DNA from: Halodesulfovibrio sp. | GTDB taxonomy: Bacteria > Desulfobacterota > Desulfovibrionia > Desulfovibrionales > Desulfovibrionaceae | NCBI RefSeq assembly: GCF_025210605.1 | Contig: NZ_JAOARI010000034.1 | Span: 1 to 38,000, forward strand | Direction: 5' to 3' | Length of the DNA: 38,000 nucleotides | Shown: piece by piece, positions 15,817 to 23,561 of the stretch | How positions within the stretch are numbered: the stretch's first letter is position 1 | How the letters are laid out: each line of letters starts with the position of its first letter | The notes under the pieces: model-generated | The model's database searches: none | Seen by the model: only the letters and a program-made list of their open reading frames with translations | What the model was told of the DNA's origin: nothing | Translations under genes and position numbers: made by a program

Positions 15817-17859
15817 CTAGACAACCTTCACGTCTTGACCACTGACAACTCTTCCTGAAGGGTCTACCTGATTTCCTTGGGAAAGTTGCTGTTGCGGCAT
15901 TTGTGATTCGAGAACCTGCGCGATACGCGCCCTGTTGTTTGTTCTGAGCAGTTCGTCCTTGCTCGGAATGATGCTGTCTTCTGCAAAGTCAAGCCCTTTC
16001 AAAACGTCGCGCAATATCTCAGCAAGTCCGTTATTTTCTTCTAAGAGCGCATACGCTTTATCGCTGGTCAGCAAGAGTTGCAGCAATTCCTGTCGTCTAA
16101 GCTGGTGAATCTCTTTTGCCACCAATGATTGTGAGCCACGGGCAACCACATAGAGGTCACACACCAGCTCTTTCTCCGGCTCGAACATAAGCAGCCATTC
16201 ATAGTTGCGGGTTATGGAAGGAACGATGGCGTCTGTATCAATAGATTTGACTACGCGCTTAATCCCTTTTGACGCTGACGCCATCATCATAGACATGCCG
16301 CCTACCGTGGAAAGTGCGCCAGTAGACTGCCCGATGCCGTATGCATAACGGGGGATACCGGACTTGTTGTCAGCTTCCGTTGAAAACTCTTTATATATAG
16401 TGATAAGCTGCGGTGCGATATTCGGTGGCACAAAGAAAGAGATCGGCACTCCTGCACTCTGTCCTGAGCCTGCCGACTGCCAGACTTTAAACGGCACAAC
16501 ACGCAGGTCCTCGCCTTTTGCCAGCCTGTTCATGTCAACAACTGCTTGTGGACCTGCTGCAAGCGCCATGTTCGCACAGGCTGCACGTACTGCGGTGTTA
16601 CATACGTCCTGCACATCCGCGATAAGTTCCGGGAGTCCCTTGCCCACCAAGGAACCAGCTATCTTATGGAATGAGGATGCGTAGTACGGAATACGTCCGA
16701 GCGGGTCAGGGTTCAGCACGGCTTTAATAACGTATTGCCCGATAAGCCACACTTCCACCTGACATTCTGCTGTTACGTCCTTGATTTGTTCACTGGAAAA
16801 GCCAAAGTCGATAAGGTGCTGTCCTGATACATTGCCCCAAAATTGCACCGCATCTATCTTTTTGTCCGGACTCATGTCATCGCGCTTGCGCCCTTCAAGA
16901 GATTCACGCAAGGAGTCCGCAAGAAAGTGCTCTTTGTAGCCAGATTGTCCATAATTTTCGAGCACTCTGCGAATAGCATTATCGTTGTAGCCCTTCACGC
17001 CGATCAATGCGTGCAGGTCACTACGGGACATGCGATGCCGTTCAATGACATATCCGTCTTCTAAGCGTGAAACATCCGGTGCCCAATAGACGTCTAAGGG
17101 GTTCGGTGCGGTTGTCTCGTGCACAAAGTGCTCTTCCGGCTTAGGAACGCGCCTACCCTGCTCATCAACGCCCCACACCAATTTCTTTTTACGCTTCACC
17201 ACAGGCGCTTTTAAAAAGGCAATAGGGTACGTGCAGAAGTAACAGATAAACTCAAGCATCGCCTCTTCCCACCTACCCGTAATCAGCGCATCCTCAAGAT
17301 GCCTTGATGTACGCTCACATCCGGTGTCAGACTCTTTTTTCAGCTCTTTTTCCACCACTGCGCGCAGGTTCTCCAATGCCTCTTTCACCTGTTCGGCGGT
17401 TATGTAATCACCCTGTTCGATGGCTTGCAGCGTCTCCTGCTTCACGCGGGCTGTAATCTTTTCAGTTATATCTGCGGGTAGATCAGGGACAGGTGAAGAC
17501 TTAATGCTCCACGGCTTTTCATTACCGGGAAACAGGATATCGATAATCCACGATTCAGCAGCAGTGCATTTTTCATCAGTAATCCCCATATATATTGGTG
17601 GGAATCCTGCCTGCTGGATTGCATTCAGCTTTGCGGCTGAATACTTACTGCTCCTGCGCTCAAGGCAATTGAGCATACGTAGTTCAAACGGATTCTTAGC
17701 GTCTTTAGCTGCCAGAAAGCATTTGCGTACGTATGCAGCAAGTCCGGTTATCCCTGCCTCTGCCTCTTTTTTGCGTTCCTGCGTTGCCCTGTGCTCTTCT
17801 GCCTGCACTTGTCTGATGGTGTCTTCGGTTCCCACCACCCTGATTAATCCATGTGACAT
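15817..17859 (-). CDS. portal protein, P22-like (680 aa)
   Basis: Between the large terminase and the scaffold, the usual place for a portal. At 680 residues it is near the P22 portal (725) and far longer than siphovirus-type portals. The N-terminal region is charged (EEHRATQERKKEAEAG), followed by the wing and stem regions including YMGITDEKCTAAESWIIDILFP and long beta/helix stretches; the late GIPRYAYGIGQSTGALSTVG segment is typical of portals that carry a glycine-rich loop before the crown. The C-terminal tail is Gln-rich (QMPQQQLSQGNQ). The start ATG 17859 follows the terminase stop by one base. Confidence 0.8.
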   Translation of the reverse strand: MSHGLIRVVGTEDTIRQVQAEEHRATQERKKEAEAGITGLAAYVRKCFLAAKDAKNPFELRMLNCLERRSSKYSAAKLNAIQQAGFPPIYMGITDEKCTAAESWIIDILFPGNEKPWSIKSSPVPDLPADITEKITARVKQETLQAIEQGDYITAEQVKEALENLRAVVEKELKKESDTGCERTSRHLEDALITGRWEEAMLEFICYFCTYPIAFLKAPVVKRKKKLVWGVDEQGRRVPKPEEHFVHETTAPNPLDVYWAPDVSRLEDGYVIERHRMSRSDLHALIGVKGYNDNAIRRVLENYGQSGYKEHFLADSLRESLEGRKRDDMSPDKKIDAVQFWGNVSGQHLIDFGFSSEQIKDVTAECQVEVWLIGQYVIKAVLNPDPLGRIPYYASSFHKIAGSLVGKGLPELIADVQDVCNTAVRAACANMALAAGPQAVVDMNRLAKGEDLRVVPFKVWQSAGSGQSAGVPISFFVPPNIAPQLITIYKEFSTEADNKSGIPRYAYGIGQSTGALSTVGGMSMMMASASKGIKRVVKSIDTDAIVPSITRNYEWLLMFEPEKELVCDLYVVARGSQSLVAKEIHQLRRQELLQLLLTSDKAYALLEENNGLAEILRDVLKGLDFAEDSIIPSKDELLRTNNRARIAQVLESQMPQQQLSQGNQVDPSGRVVSGQDVKVV

Positions 17860-17860
17860 G

Positions 17861-19420
17861 CTAGCACCATCCTGATGTATCTGTTACTGGTTGCGGTTTG
17901 GCGTGTACTATTGTTCCACCGGACATCATTTCAAACCCCATAGCGAACGTCTGGAATGCGTCAGCACCGTTGGAGTTAATGTCATGCAGCGGGTGTGATT
18001 GATATGCCCCTGTGCGCGGATTGTATGCCTTGCGATAGTTCTTGAGACGATCAAGCCCCGTGGCACAATGCTCCTCATCAAACCAGCACTGTGGTAAAAT
18101 ACGGCGGGCAGCTTCAATGGAATCTCGCTTATCTTGAATACGGGGAACCGCTACAAAGCTAATCCCCTTTTCTGCTGCGGACTCTTTTCGAGTCTTACCT
18201 GTAGCCATCTCCTGCACTTCAATATCGTGCGGGGCATAATGCCCTCCATAGTTGTAGCCCTTCTCGCGCAGCTTATTTGCATAAAACCCAAGCCCTTCAT
18301 GATTATTCTCATAATAATCGATCACTCTAACTTCCCGCCCAACAAGCTGGACAAACCAGATCGCCATACAATCGTTCATGCCCAAATCCCAAAAGGTATA
18401 GGTCAGCGCTCCTTCCTGTACGGGAACCTTAGTGATCTGCCTGCGCTCGTAGAGCTTCATGAATTCTGTACGGAAGTAAGCGCCTTCGATAGATTTTTCA
18501 AAGGCTTCTTCAGGGGTGGCAGGGTATTCGCGCTTCATGTCTGCGCCAAGGTTCTGAGCCTTCAAGGCGTACCATGCTTTTTGTGCTGGATGCAGTCCGA
18601 TTTGATGCTTGGCGTTAAGCTCATCAAAATAGCCTGCCATGTCCTGCGGAATTGCTACGGGGTGTTGCTCTCTAATGACGTATTCAGGGTTCTTCCACCA
18701 AGGGAAAAAGAAAAACTTGTAATCCAGATGAGTCAGCTTTGCTTCCTGCCGCGCCAACTCCTGCCCCCGCTCGCAGTAATCGTAAAAATATCCCTGCTGC
18801 CCCTCTGCTGTTGACTCAATGGACACCATACCGTCTTGTGGGACAGCTTCGATTGCCCCCGTGACGATCTCCTTTGCCCGGTCAGGACGCTCTGCACAAA
18901 TTTTTCCGAACTCTGAAATATGCAAATACTGCAATGTACCGGAGCGAAATGAAGTACCCACTCGGATTGAAGAGCCGTTCTTAAACTCGAGCATCTTTGC
19001 CTGCGAACGCACGGTGGGAATGGCATCACGAATTGCAGGAGCCAACTGGTCATAGGCAAAAGTTATTTTATTAAAAATTGCTTCAGCCGCATCAAGGTCT
19101 TGGGCTATCAGTCCGCACTTTATGTTGTTTCCAAACAGCGCTGCATCAAGCTCAAGCATGGTCATAAAGGTGGTAAAGCCAAGCTGCCGCGCTTTTAAGA
19201 TGACGTTGCGAAACCACCGTTCATTATAAAATGTTTCTTGCGCCCAATTAAAACGAAACCGCACCACCTTGCCGTTTTTATCCTGAATCCAGTACAGGTT
19301 ATTTAAACGCCAGCGGCGATTGTCCAAACACTCCACAAACACTCTTTCCTGCTGCGCTTTGGGAAGAGCGGTAATGGACTCAATGAATGGAAACTGTTCT
19401 GCCGACTGCGCCTTAATCAT
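17861..19420 (-). CDS. terL: terminase large subunit (519 aa)
   Basis: ATP-driven DNA packaging motor plus nuclease. Walker A-like KARQLGFTT at residues 76-84, a likely Walker B/coupling stretch LQYLHISEFGKI with acidic E, motif VSIESTAEG, then the RNase H-like nuclease with a catalytic Asp in YTFWDLGMND and the late D of NSNGADAFQTFAMG. Length is typical. Starts ATG 19420 and overlaps the small-terminase gene by 8 bases. It belongs to the Terminase_6 kind found in P22-like and related phages. Confidence 0.9.
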   Translation of the reverse strand: MIKAQSAEQFPFIESITALPKAQQERVFVECLDNRRWRLNNLYWIQDKNGKVVRFRFNWAQETFYNERWFRNVILKARQLGFTTFMTMLELDAALFGNNIKCGLIAQDLDAAEAIFNKITFAYDQLAPAIRDAIPTVRSQAKMLEFKNGSSIRVGTSFRSGTLQYLHISEFGKICAERPDRAKEIVTGAIEAVPQDGMVSIESTAEGQQGYFYDYCERGQELARQEAKLTHLDYKFFFFPWWKNPEYVIREQHPVAIPQDMAGYFDELNAKHQIGLHPAQKAWYALKAQNLGADMKREYPATPEEAFEKSIEGAYFRTEFMKLYERRQITKVPVQEGALTYTFWDLGMNDCMAIWFVQLVGREVRVIDYYENNHEGLGFYANKLREKGYNYGGHYAPHDIEVQEMATGKTRKESAAEKGISFVAVPRIQDKRDSIEAARRILPQCWFDEEHCATGLDRLKNYRKAYNPRTGAYQSHPLHDINSNGADAFQTFAMGFEMMSGGTIVHAKPQPVTDTSGWC

Positions 19421-19871
19421 CTATGCAACTCCTGCTGTTGCCGCAGACTCCCTGAATAGCATCTTCAATAACATGCAGTTCATGCTCATGTTTCTCCGGT
19501 GAATACAACCCCTTCACTTTTAAAGCCATGTCCAGAGTCTTGCGCTGCACCTCAAGGGCTTCGACTTCAATCATGTCTTTTACTTCACCCTTCTCTGCAA
19601 ACATCTTCGTTTCTTTGGCATCAAGGAGCTGCACGAGCTTTTGTTTCAGCACGCTATCAGAAAGTCCCTCTTCTTCTAGCCATGTATCTATACGAGACTG
19701 AAGAGCCTTTTTATTCCGATAGCCAATTTCTGAAAGATTCGCGTCGTTCTTCCCACTGTACCCAGCAGCCCGTGCTGCATTGGTGGCATGCATAAACGTA
19801 GAACTGCCTCGGTCAAGATACGCCGCCAGCCACAGGCGTTGCTTTGGTGTCATGCCTTTTTTCTTAGCCAT
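19413..19871 (-). CDS. terS: terminase small subunit (152 aa)
   Basis: The ATG at 19871 has a GAGGAG ribosome site, which rules out an upstream in-frame ATG at 20006 that would run through the neighbour. The N-terminal part (MTPKQRLWLAAYLDRGSS) is the classic opening of Terminase_2 small subunits, followed by a helix-turn-helix-like segment (ATNAARAAGYSGKNDANL) for DNA recognition and a long coiled coil and acidic C-terminus that would meet the large subunit. It overlaps the end of the coiled-coil membrane gene by 8 bases. Confidence 0.85.
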   Translation of the reverse strand: MAKKKGMTPKQRLWLAAYLDRGSSTFMHATNAARAAGYSGKNDANLSEIGYRNKKALQSRIDTWLEEEGLSDSVLKQKLVQLLDAKETKMFAEKGEVKDMIEVEALEVQRKTLDMALKVKGLYSPEKHEHELHVIEDAIQGVCGNSRSCIDD

Positions 19872-20211
19872 TTGTGCGCTCCTCAAGACGGATAACTTTC
19901 TCTTTGGTGGCATCCACCTTTTTTTCCAGCTTCCCCACTTCGGTTTTTGTTGCATAGGTTGAAGCGTTTGAGAGCTGGCATGTATGCCTGCGCTCCGCCT
20001 CTTCATCTAGGCGCGCATGAACCTTGCCAATCTCGACGCGGGACTGCCGAAACTCTTCTTTAATATCTAGTGATAATTGAGTGAATTGGCTTTGTCGCGT
20101 TTCATCACGCTCATCCTGCGTATTCATCATCCGGCGTAACGAAAAACCTACCCATAATAACAGTAACGACAACACAGCTCCGGCTAATCCCGTGATAATC
20201 GGTTCATTCAT
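19864..20211 (-). CDS. membrane-anchored coiled-coil phage protein (115 aa)
   Basis: I choose ATG 20211 with an AGGTG ribosome site; earlier codons in frame lack one. Residues ~5-22 (ITGLAGAVLSLLLLWVGF) form one transmembrane segment, followed by Arg and a long charged coiled coil (~30-110) with heptad-like periodicity. The layout resembles XhlA/hemolysin-type or Rz-like small phage membrane proteins placed beside terminase and lysis genes, but no signature confirms this. It is the first gene of the leftward late operon. Confidence 0.6.
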   Translation of the reverse strand: MNEPIITGLAGAVLSLLLLWVGFSLRRMMNTQDERDETRQSQFTQLSLDIKEEFRQSRVEIGKVHARLDEEAERRHTCQLSNASTYATKTEVGKLEKKVDATKEKVIRLEERTNG

Positions 20212-20230
20212 GCAACACACCTCGTTGAGA

Positions 20231-20270
20231 TATTTGGGGAAAGGGTAACACAAAGGACAACCTCCCCAAA
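20231..20270. promoter_or_regulatory. inverted repeat in the divergent intergenic region
   Basis: The sequence TATTTGGGGA is followed after about 20 bases by TCCCCAAA, a stem of 7-8 base pairs between the leftward virion operon (start 20211) and the rightward nuclease/lysis cassette (start 20325). It could be an operator or a transcript hairpin. I cannot identify convincing -10/-35 boxes here. Confidence 0.3.
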
Positions 20271-20324
20271 ATAGCTGAAATAAAAAAGACAACCTTTACG
20301 AGCTGGCTACAGCGGCACATAAAA

Positions 20325-20612
20325 ATGATACAAGAAGGAATGAGAAGAGCAGCAAAAACAGATAGTAATCATGCACAGATACGCGACGCTCTACGTGCTG
20401 TAGGAGCAAGCGTTCATGACATGTCCAGTGCTGGTGCTGGATTTCCAGACCTTGCGGTGGGATTCAAAAAAAAGACGTTTCTGCTGGAAGTAAAAACAAA
20501 GACCGGCAGACTCACCAAGCCACAAGTAAAATGGCACGATGAGTGGCGCGGACACCACGCAATTGTCCGTACCGAAGAAGAAGCACTAAAAGAAATCGGA
20601 GCCATCCGGTGA
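20325..20612 (+). CDS. VRR-NUC domain nuclease (95 aa)
   Basis: Small PD-(D/E)xK-type nuclease of the VRR-NUC (DUF1052-like) family. The active-site layout is clear: GAGFPDLAVG with Asp42, then LLEVKTKTGRL with Glu55 and Lys57, and KPQVKWHDEW after it, matching the family's conserved Q. Proteins of this size occur near phage lysis/replication genes and may act on Holliday or flap structures. The start at ATG 20325 lacks a strong ribosome site; a second ATG five codons later is possible. It is the first gene of the rightward cassette. Confidence 0.85.
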   Translation: MIQEGMRRAAKTDSNHAQIRDALRAVGASVHDMSSAGAGFPDLAVGFKKKTFLLEVKTKTGRLTKPQVKWHDEWRGHHAIVRTEEEALKEIGAIR

Positions 20613-20764
20613 AGTGCACGGTGACAAATATCAAGCTACCGGACACACATCTTGTGGAATGTCCTAAGACCACCCCGCCAAATTGGTTTGTCTACAAAAC
20701 GACCTGTACACAATGTCCCGACTGCTGGCGTAAAAAGGCAAAACAAAAACGTAAGCGTCGGTGA
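20609..20764 (+). CDS. small basic zinc-ribbon-like protein (51 aa)
   Basis: Starts at GTG 20609, overlapping the nuclease stop by four bases (GTGA), which suggests coupled translation. Four Cys are arranged as single Cys3 and Cys18, and a CTQCPDC cluster near 33-39, with a very basic tail (KKAKQKRKRR). This looks like a small metal-binding nucleic-acid protein. Not a named family to me. It is followed by the holin gene about 26 bases later. Confidence 0.6.
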   Translation: MKCTVTNIKLPDTHLVECPKTTPPNWFVYKTTCTQCPDCWRKKAKQKRKRR

Positions 20765-20790
20765 TTCATCTTATTCATAAGGAGGCAATC

Positions 20791-21141
20791 ATGCCCGGTG
20801 TAAGAGAAGCCTTTGAGAAAGCGTTAAAGGACAAGTTCACTAAATTTTTTCTTTTTATTGTTAAGACTCTTCTAATACTTCTCACGATACGAATCGTCTC
20901 AGCGAACATCCAGCCGGATATGGCACAGCTTGCTTGGTTCGGCATTGTGCTCAAACTGATGTTATGCGGTGTTGCCGTAATCGGCTTGAAGGCGGTCAAT
21001 GTACTGTTCCATGCCATTCGTGGGCGCAACAGAAAAGCACTCATTGATACCATACAGGAGAACCCCATTGCGACGTCTATTTATGTTAGCGGCAATAGCC
21101 TTGCTGCTGCCCTTGTGTTTGGTCTCATACTCTCAAGCTGA
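20791..21141 (+). CDS. putative holin (116 aa, three TM segments)
   Basis: ATG 20791 follows a strong AAGGAGG site; a longer frame from 20761 overlaps the previous gene's stop and lacks such a site. Three hydrophobic segments at about 19-37, 47-70 and 96-114 with a charged loop (RGRNRKALIDTIQENP) between the last two, a class-I-holin-like layout. It lies between the nuclease and the transglycosylase, so a membrane-permeabilising lysis role is likely by position. Confidence 0.65.
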   Translation: MPGVREAFEKALKDKFTKFFLFIVKTLLILLTIRIVSANIQPDMAQLAWFGIVLKLMLCGVAVIGLKAVNVLFHAIRGRNRKALIDTIQENPIATSIYVSGNSLAAALVFGLILSS

Positions 21142-21523
21142 CAGTAGCAGATTCACACCTAAGTTTGACCGTCAGATCAAGCAGTCTATGCACAGGTGGC
21201 TCCCACATCTGGACTGGCGGTGGTACAAGGCGCAGCTCTATCAGGAGTCGATGTTAAATCCTAAAGCTGTTTCTCCAGTAGGCGCGAAAGGCTTAGCGCA
21301 ATTCATGCCCGCAACATGGAAAGAAATAGCCACACTGCGCGGCTACGGATACGCAAGCCCCCATTCGCCCAAGTACGCCATCGATGCCGGAGCCTACTAC
21401 ATGGCAAAGCTAAGGCGTGGATGGTCATCACCCCGCCCTGGCTTAAAAAGCCGCTTCACCGCGCACAGTATTCACCATTATGTTCAACACACCGCCAGAT
21501 ACAGCAGTTCCTCGGACACATGA
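21068..21523 (+). CDS. truncated phage lytic transglycosylase (SLT domain)
   Basis: Start codon is TTG 21068 with AGGAG seven bases upstream; the first ATG in frame is five codons later. The start overlaps the holin gene. Residues 1-24 (RRLFMLAAIALLLPLCLVSYSQA) look like a signal peptide. The catalytic SLT region is clear: YKAQLYQES with Glu60, then VSPVGAKGLAQFMPATW and DAGAYYMAKLRRGWSSPRP. The usual downstream SYNAG motif is missing; after RRGWSSPRP the sequence becomes unrelated (HSIHHYVQHTARYSSSSDT). The 3' end was replaced by integrase-derived DNA, so the enzyme is probably inactive. Confidence 0.8.
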   Translation: MRRLFMLAAIALLLPLCLVSYSQADSSRFTPKFDRQIKQSMHRWLPHLDWRWYKAQLYQESMLNPKAVSPVGAKGLAQFMPATWKEIATLRGYGYASPHSPKYAIDAGAYYMAKLRRGWSSPRPGLKSRFTAHSIHHYVQHTARYSSSSDT

Positions 21524-21600
21524 ATATTCGCACAACCGGAACCTATCGACATGAATTGCAGATAGATCATGATATTTTGAATGCTTTTGATGGGGAGTGA
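21480..21600 (+). pseudogene. C-terminal remnant of a tyrosine integrase
   Basis: In another frame than the transglycosylase tail, the DNA reads IQQFLGHMNIRTTGTYRHEL and continues to a stop at 21600. The LGH-x-NI-x-TT-x-x-Y pattern is the C-terminal catalytic block (second His and the nucleophilic Tyr) of phage tyrosine integrases. Nothing of the R-K-H/x-R part remains upstream, since the sequence there belongs to the transglycosylase. The join lies around 21470-21495. I infer a deletion between an integrase gene and the lysis gene. Confidence 0.7.
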
Positions 21601-21679
21601 GGGATAACTTAGAATATAACAAAAATAATAGCCCAATAACTGCAAGAACATAAAAAGTACATAGGACTTGGAGGACATT

Positions 21680-22147
21680 ATGCATAAAGTATTTTCAATT
21701 TTTATGTGCCTTGTTCTCTCTGGCTGTGCAGCCGGATTGAGAGTTGATCAGCTTGCCCCTATTGATACGTCATCAAACGAAGTTGTTATTTTAAACAACA
21801 CACAATGGAATACAAAAATGCGAAGAGCATTATCGAAGGAAGGCTTTCACGTAAAACATTTCTCTGCACTTAAAGAAATCGAACTATCCAACAACCAACG
21901 AAAAGAGACTTTCAACCTTGCCGATGCTCGGTACGGTTTAACACTCACCCCCGGAAGCACTGTAGACAGATGCTTAGGCGGAGGTGCTGTGAAATTTGGT
22001 GATTTTTCAGTCGAAGTTACCGACTTGAAAACAAATGAAATGGTTCTAGTTGTTGAACAAGGCGGATGGACAGACTTTTGTTTTCCAATGGAAGGTACCT
22101 TGTTTAAGGATTTAGCAGCAGCAATAAAGACCAATTGGGAAAACTGA
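21680..22147 (+). CDS. small predicted lipoprotein (155 aa)
   Basis: ATG 21680 has GGAGG five bases upstream. The signal (KVFSIFMCLVLSG then Cys16) is a lipobox. Mature part is mixed alpha/beta with a Cys pair (Cys at DRCLGGG and DFCFPMEG) that could form a disulfide. No family recognised. It stands alone between the integrase remnant and an HNH gene, ends before a strong terminator, and may be lysogenic conversion cargo. Confidence 0.65.
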   Translation: MHKVFSIFMCLVLSGCAAGLRVDQLAPIDTSSNEVVILNNTQWNTKMRRALSKEGFHVKHFSALKEIELSNNQRKETFNLADARYGLTLTPGSTVDRCLGGGAVKFGDFSVEVTDLKTNEMVLVVEQGGWTDFCFPMEGTLFKDLAAAIKTNWEN

Positions 22148-22188
22148 CCAATGGAACCTTCCCTTTTTCATACCCATTCCAAATATAA

Positions 22189-22222
22189 AAAGCCCCATTA
22201 CTCACAAAGAGTATGGGGCTTA
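22189..22222. terminator. bidirectional terminator between convergent genes
   Basis: AAGCCCCATTACTC pairs with GAGTATGGGGCTT (one bulged base), preceded by an A-rich stretch and followed by T-containing sequence. It lies 40 bases after the lipoprotein stop and five bases before the HNH gene's stop at 22227, so it can serve both strands. Confidence 0.75.
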
Positions 22223-22226
22223 CTGC

Positions 22227-23168
22227 TTATGGCTCATATTTAATTCTTAGGTATTTTTGAGAAGGGTACTTCCCGTCTATTGTTTTGCATATTTTTTTAC
22301 CTTCAAGCGTTCCGTAAGGTGTATCTTTTAACGCTGAATCAATTTCTACTCTGTATGTTTTAGGGTTAATTTTGAGTAGCTTTTTATCAAACAGATTATG
22401 CAAATCAGCGCGGAGCAAAATTCCATTAGCCCGTCGATTATTGCCATCTTCATTATGATTTTGGATATGACAAGCATCGAGAGCATGATGCGGTGTCGTT
22501 CCTGTAATTGCACATCGATCGGCATACGCTCTTCTTAATACCCATCTAAATTTCCATTGGTTTATTCGAATTCTCGCGCGACGGTTCGCATACCTCTCTG
22601 GGTCATTCAACGCCTCATCTTCATAAAAAGAGCTAGTTTTAATAGGTTGATGATGCTTAACATAGCAAACCTCAATCAATCTAGCGAGCTTGGTAATAAG
22701 TTCACGCCACCCACCGTTTTCAACCAACAAATATCCTGTTGCAGGGCGATCATTACCAGCCCCCGTTACTTCCTTGCAATTTAATACATACTCTCGATAA
22801 TCTTCAGGAAAATCTTGAACTTCACCCAATTGCTCCTCGTACTCATCACACATTCTTTGGGGACGCCGAAGATACCACTGAAACTTGTCTCCCACAGGAC
22901 GAAGTAAAGCTAAGTTCAGCTGAAAGAGTCTATCGCCTGCATTATTATGCTTGCTCCCTATCTTTGGAATCAGGTAGAACGGCAGCTTCCAGTTTGAACC
23001 CGGTCCCCACTTTTGAAAGTGAATTGAATTGCCATTAGGCAAGTCCAACCGCTGGTAACAAATACCATCGTCTACATCTACAAGACATCCATCATCTAAG
23101 GCATCTTTTAAACCTTCCATTATGCTATAGCCAAGACCAGCTAATTCGTCATAGACCCCTTCACTCAT
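22227..23168 (-). CDS. HNH endonuclease (HNH_2-like, 313 aa)
   Basis: The C-terminal ~100 residues carry an HNH nuclease of the HNH_2 kind: RCAITGTTPHHALDACHI (C219, H234), then N-rich linker and ANGILLRADLHNLFDKKL (H257, N258). The N-terminal ~210 residues are unknown, rich in aromatic and charged residues, and could recognise DNA or a partner. Single gene, convergent with the lipoprotein. HNH_2 proteins are common in defence and restriction contexts; here it lies beside the tRNA attachment site. Cutting specificity is not predictable. Confidence 0.8.
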   Translation of the reverse strand: MSEGVYDELAGLGYSIMEGLKDALDDGCLVDVDDGICYQRLDLPNGNSIHFQKWGPGSNWKLPFYLIPKIGSKHNNAGDRLFQLNLALLRPVGDKFQWYLRRPQRMCDEYEEQLGEVQDFPEDYREYVLNCKEVTGAGNDRPATGYLLVENGGWRELITKLARLIEVCYVKHHQPIKTSSFYEDEALNDPERYANRRARIRINQWKFRWVLRRAYADRCAITGTTPHHALDACHIQNHNEDGNNRRANGILLRADLHNLFDKKLLKINPKTYRVEIDSALKDTPYGTLEGKKICKTIDGKYPSQKYLRIKYEP

Positions 23169-23333
23169 TCCAACCTCCCACTAAAGAACAGAATGCCAGC
23201 AATACGAGTTACTCAAATTTCATACGTGATTCACTTCAACATCCAAAAAATAAACTGCGAACACATGCAATCGAAAAATGTGTAACACACCGTAAAACAA
23301 AGCTTATGAACAAACAACCATTTCGCTCTGATG

Positions 23334-23393
23334 CCTCGAAATCGTGCTTAGGTGTCAAAGCCTAACGAGGGTCGAATCCCTCTCTCTCCGCCA
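23334..23393 (+). tRNA. partial tRNA-Ser (3' half), attachment-site remnant
   Basis: The segment reads like the anticodon loop (CTCGAAA, anticodon CGA), the long variable arm (GGTGTCAAAGCC), a T arm (GAGGG...CCCTC), the acceptor TCTCTCC and CCA. The 5' half is absent: the upstream sequence does not pair with CGTGC or the acceptor. The T loop has lost one base (GAGGGTCGAATCCCTC instead of two T after GGG). So it is not a working tRNA but a copy of the 3' end left by integration, as P4-type integrases use tRNA 3' ends as attachment sites. Confidence 0.75.
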
Positions 23394-23405
23394 AATCATG
23401 ATCCT

Positions 23406-23450
23406 AAGGGGTTTCTGAAGAGTACCAAATCTTCGGAACCCCTTTTGTTT
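23406..23450 (+). terminator. rho-independent terminator after the tRNA fragment
   Basis: AAGGGGTTTCTGAAGA pairs with TCTTCGGAACCCCTT across a short loop, with one or two imperfections, and is followed by TTGTTTT. It is probably the original terminator of the tRNA-Ser gene or of the attachment-site region. Confidence 0.75.
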
Positions 23451-23506
23451 TGAGGCTTTGGCACTTCCGGTGGTTTCAAGCGCCCTCATGGCAGCCCGCA
23501 TAATCT

Positions 23507-23561
23507 GGGGGTACATTTTGGGGTACGTCGTGATATGCTCAAAATCTTGGGGGTACATTTT
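23507..23561. repeat. GGGGGTACATTTT direct repeats at the integrase start (possible arm-type sites)
   Basis: GGGGGTACATTTT occurs at 23507-23519 and 23549-23561, with a further TTGGGGTAC at about 23518-23526. Similar short repeats between tRNA 3' ends and P4-type integrases are thought to bind the integrase N-terminal domain, so this may be a set of arm sites. They overlap the first codons of the longest integrase frame, which favours a start further downstream. Confidence 0.5.

Larger units (their letters stand above)
1403..21600. mobile_element. prophage A: cryptic podovirus-like prophage
   Basis: A leftward late operon (terminase, portal, scaffold, capsid, adaptors, tail fibre, ejection-type proteins) without tape measure, sheath or tube points to a short-tailed phage. 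Portal and capsid are of P22 type. The rightward lysis cassette ends in a truncated transglycosylase joined to an integrase remnant, and no repressor or replication genes are present. I infer that the early region was deleted. The left boundary is uncertain and may extend to the insertion sequence. Confidence 0.75.

Noticed and set aside
20543..20764. A longer 73-residue start for the small Cys protein
   Set aside because: The first 22 codons overlap the VRR-NUC gene, whereas a GTGA-coupled start at 20609 fits the operon.
23334..23393. Functional tRNA-Ser gene
   Set aside because: The 5' half is missing and the T loop lacks a base.
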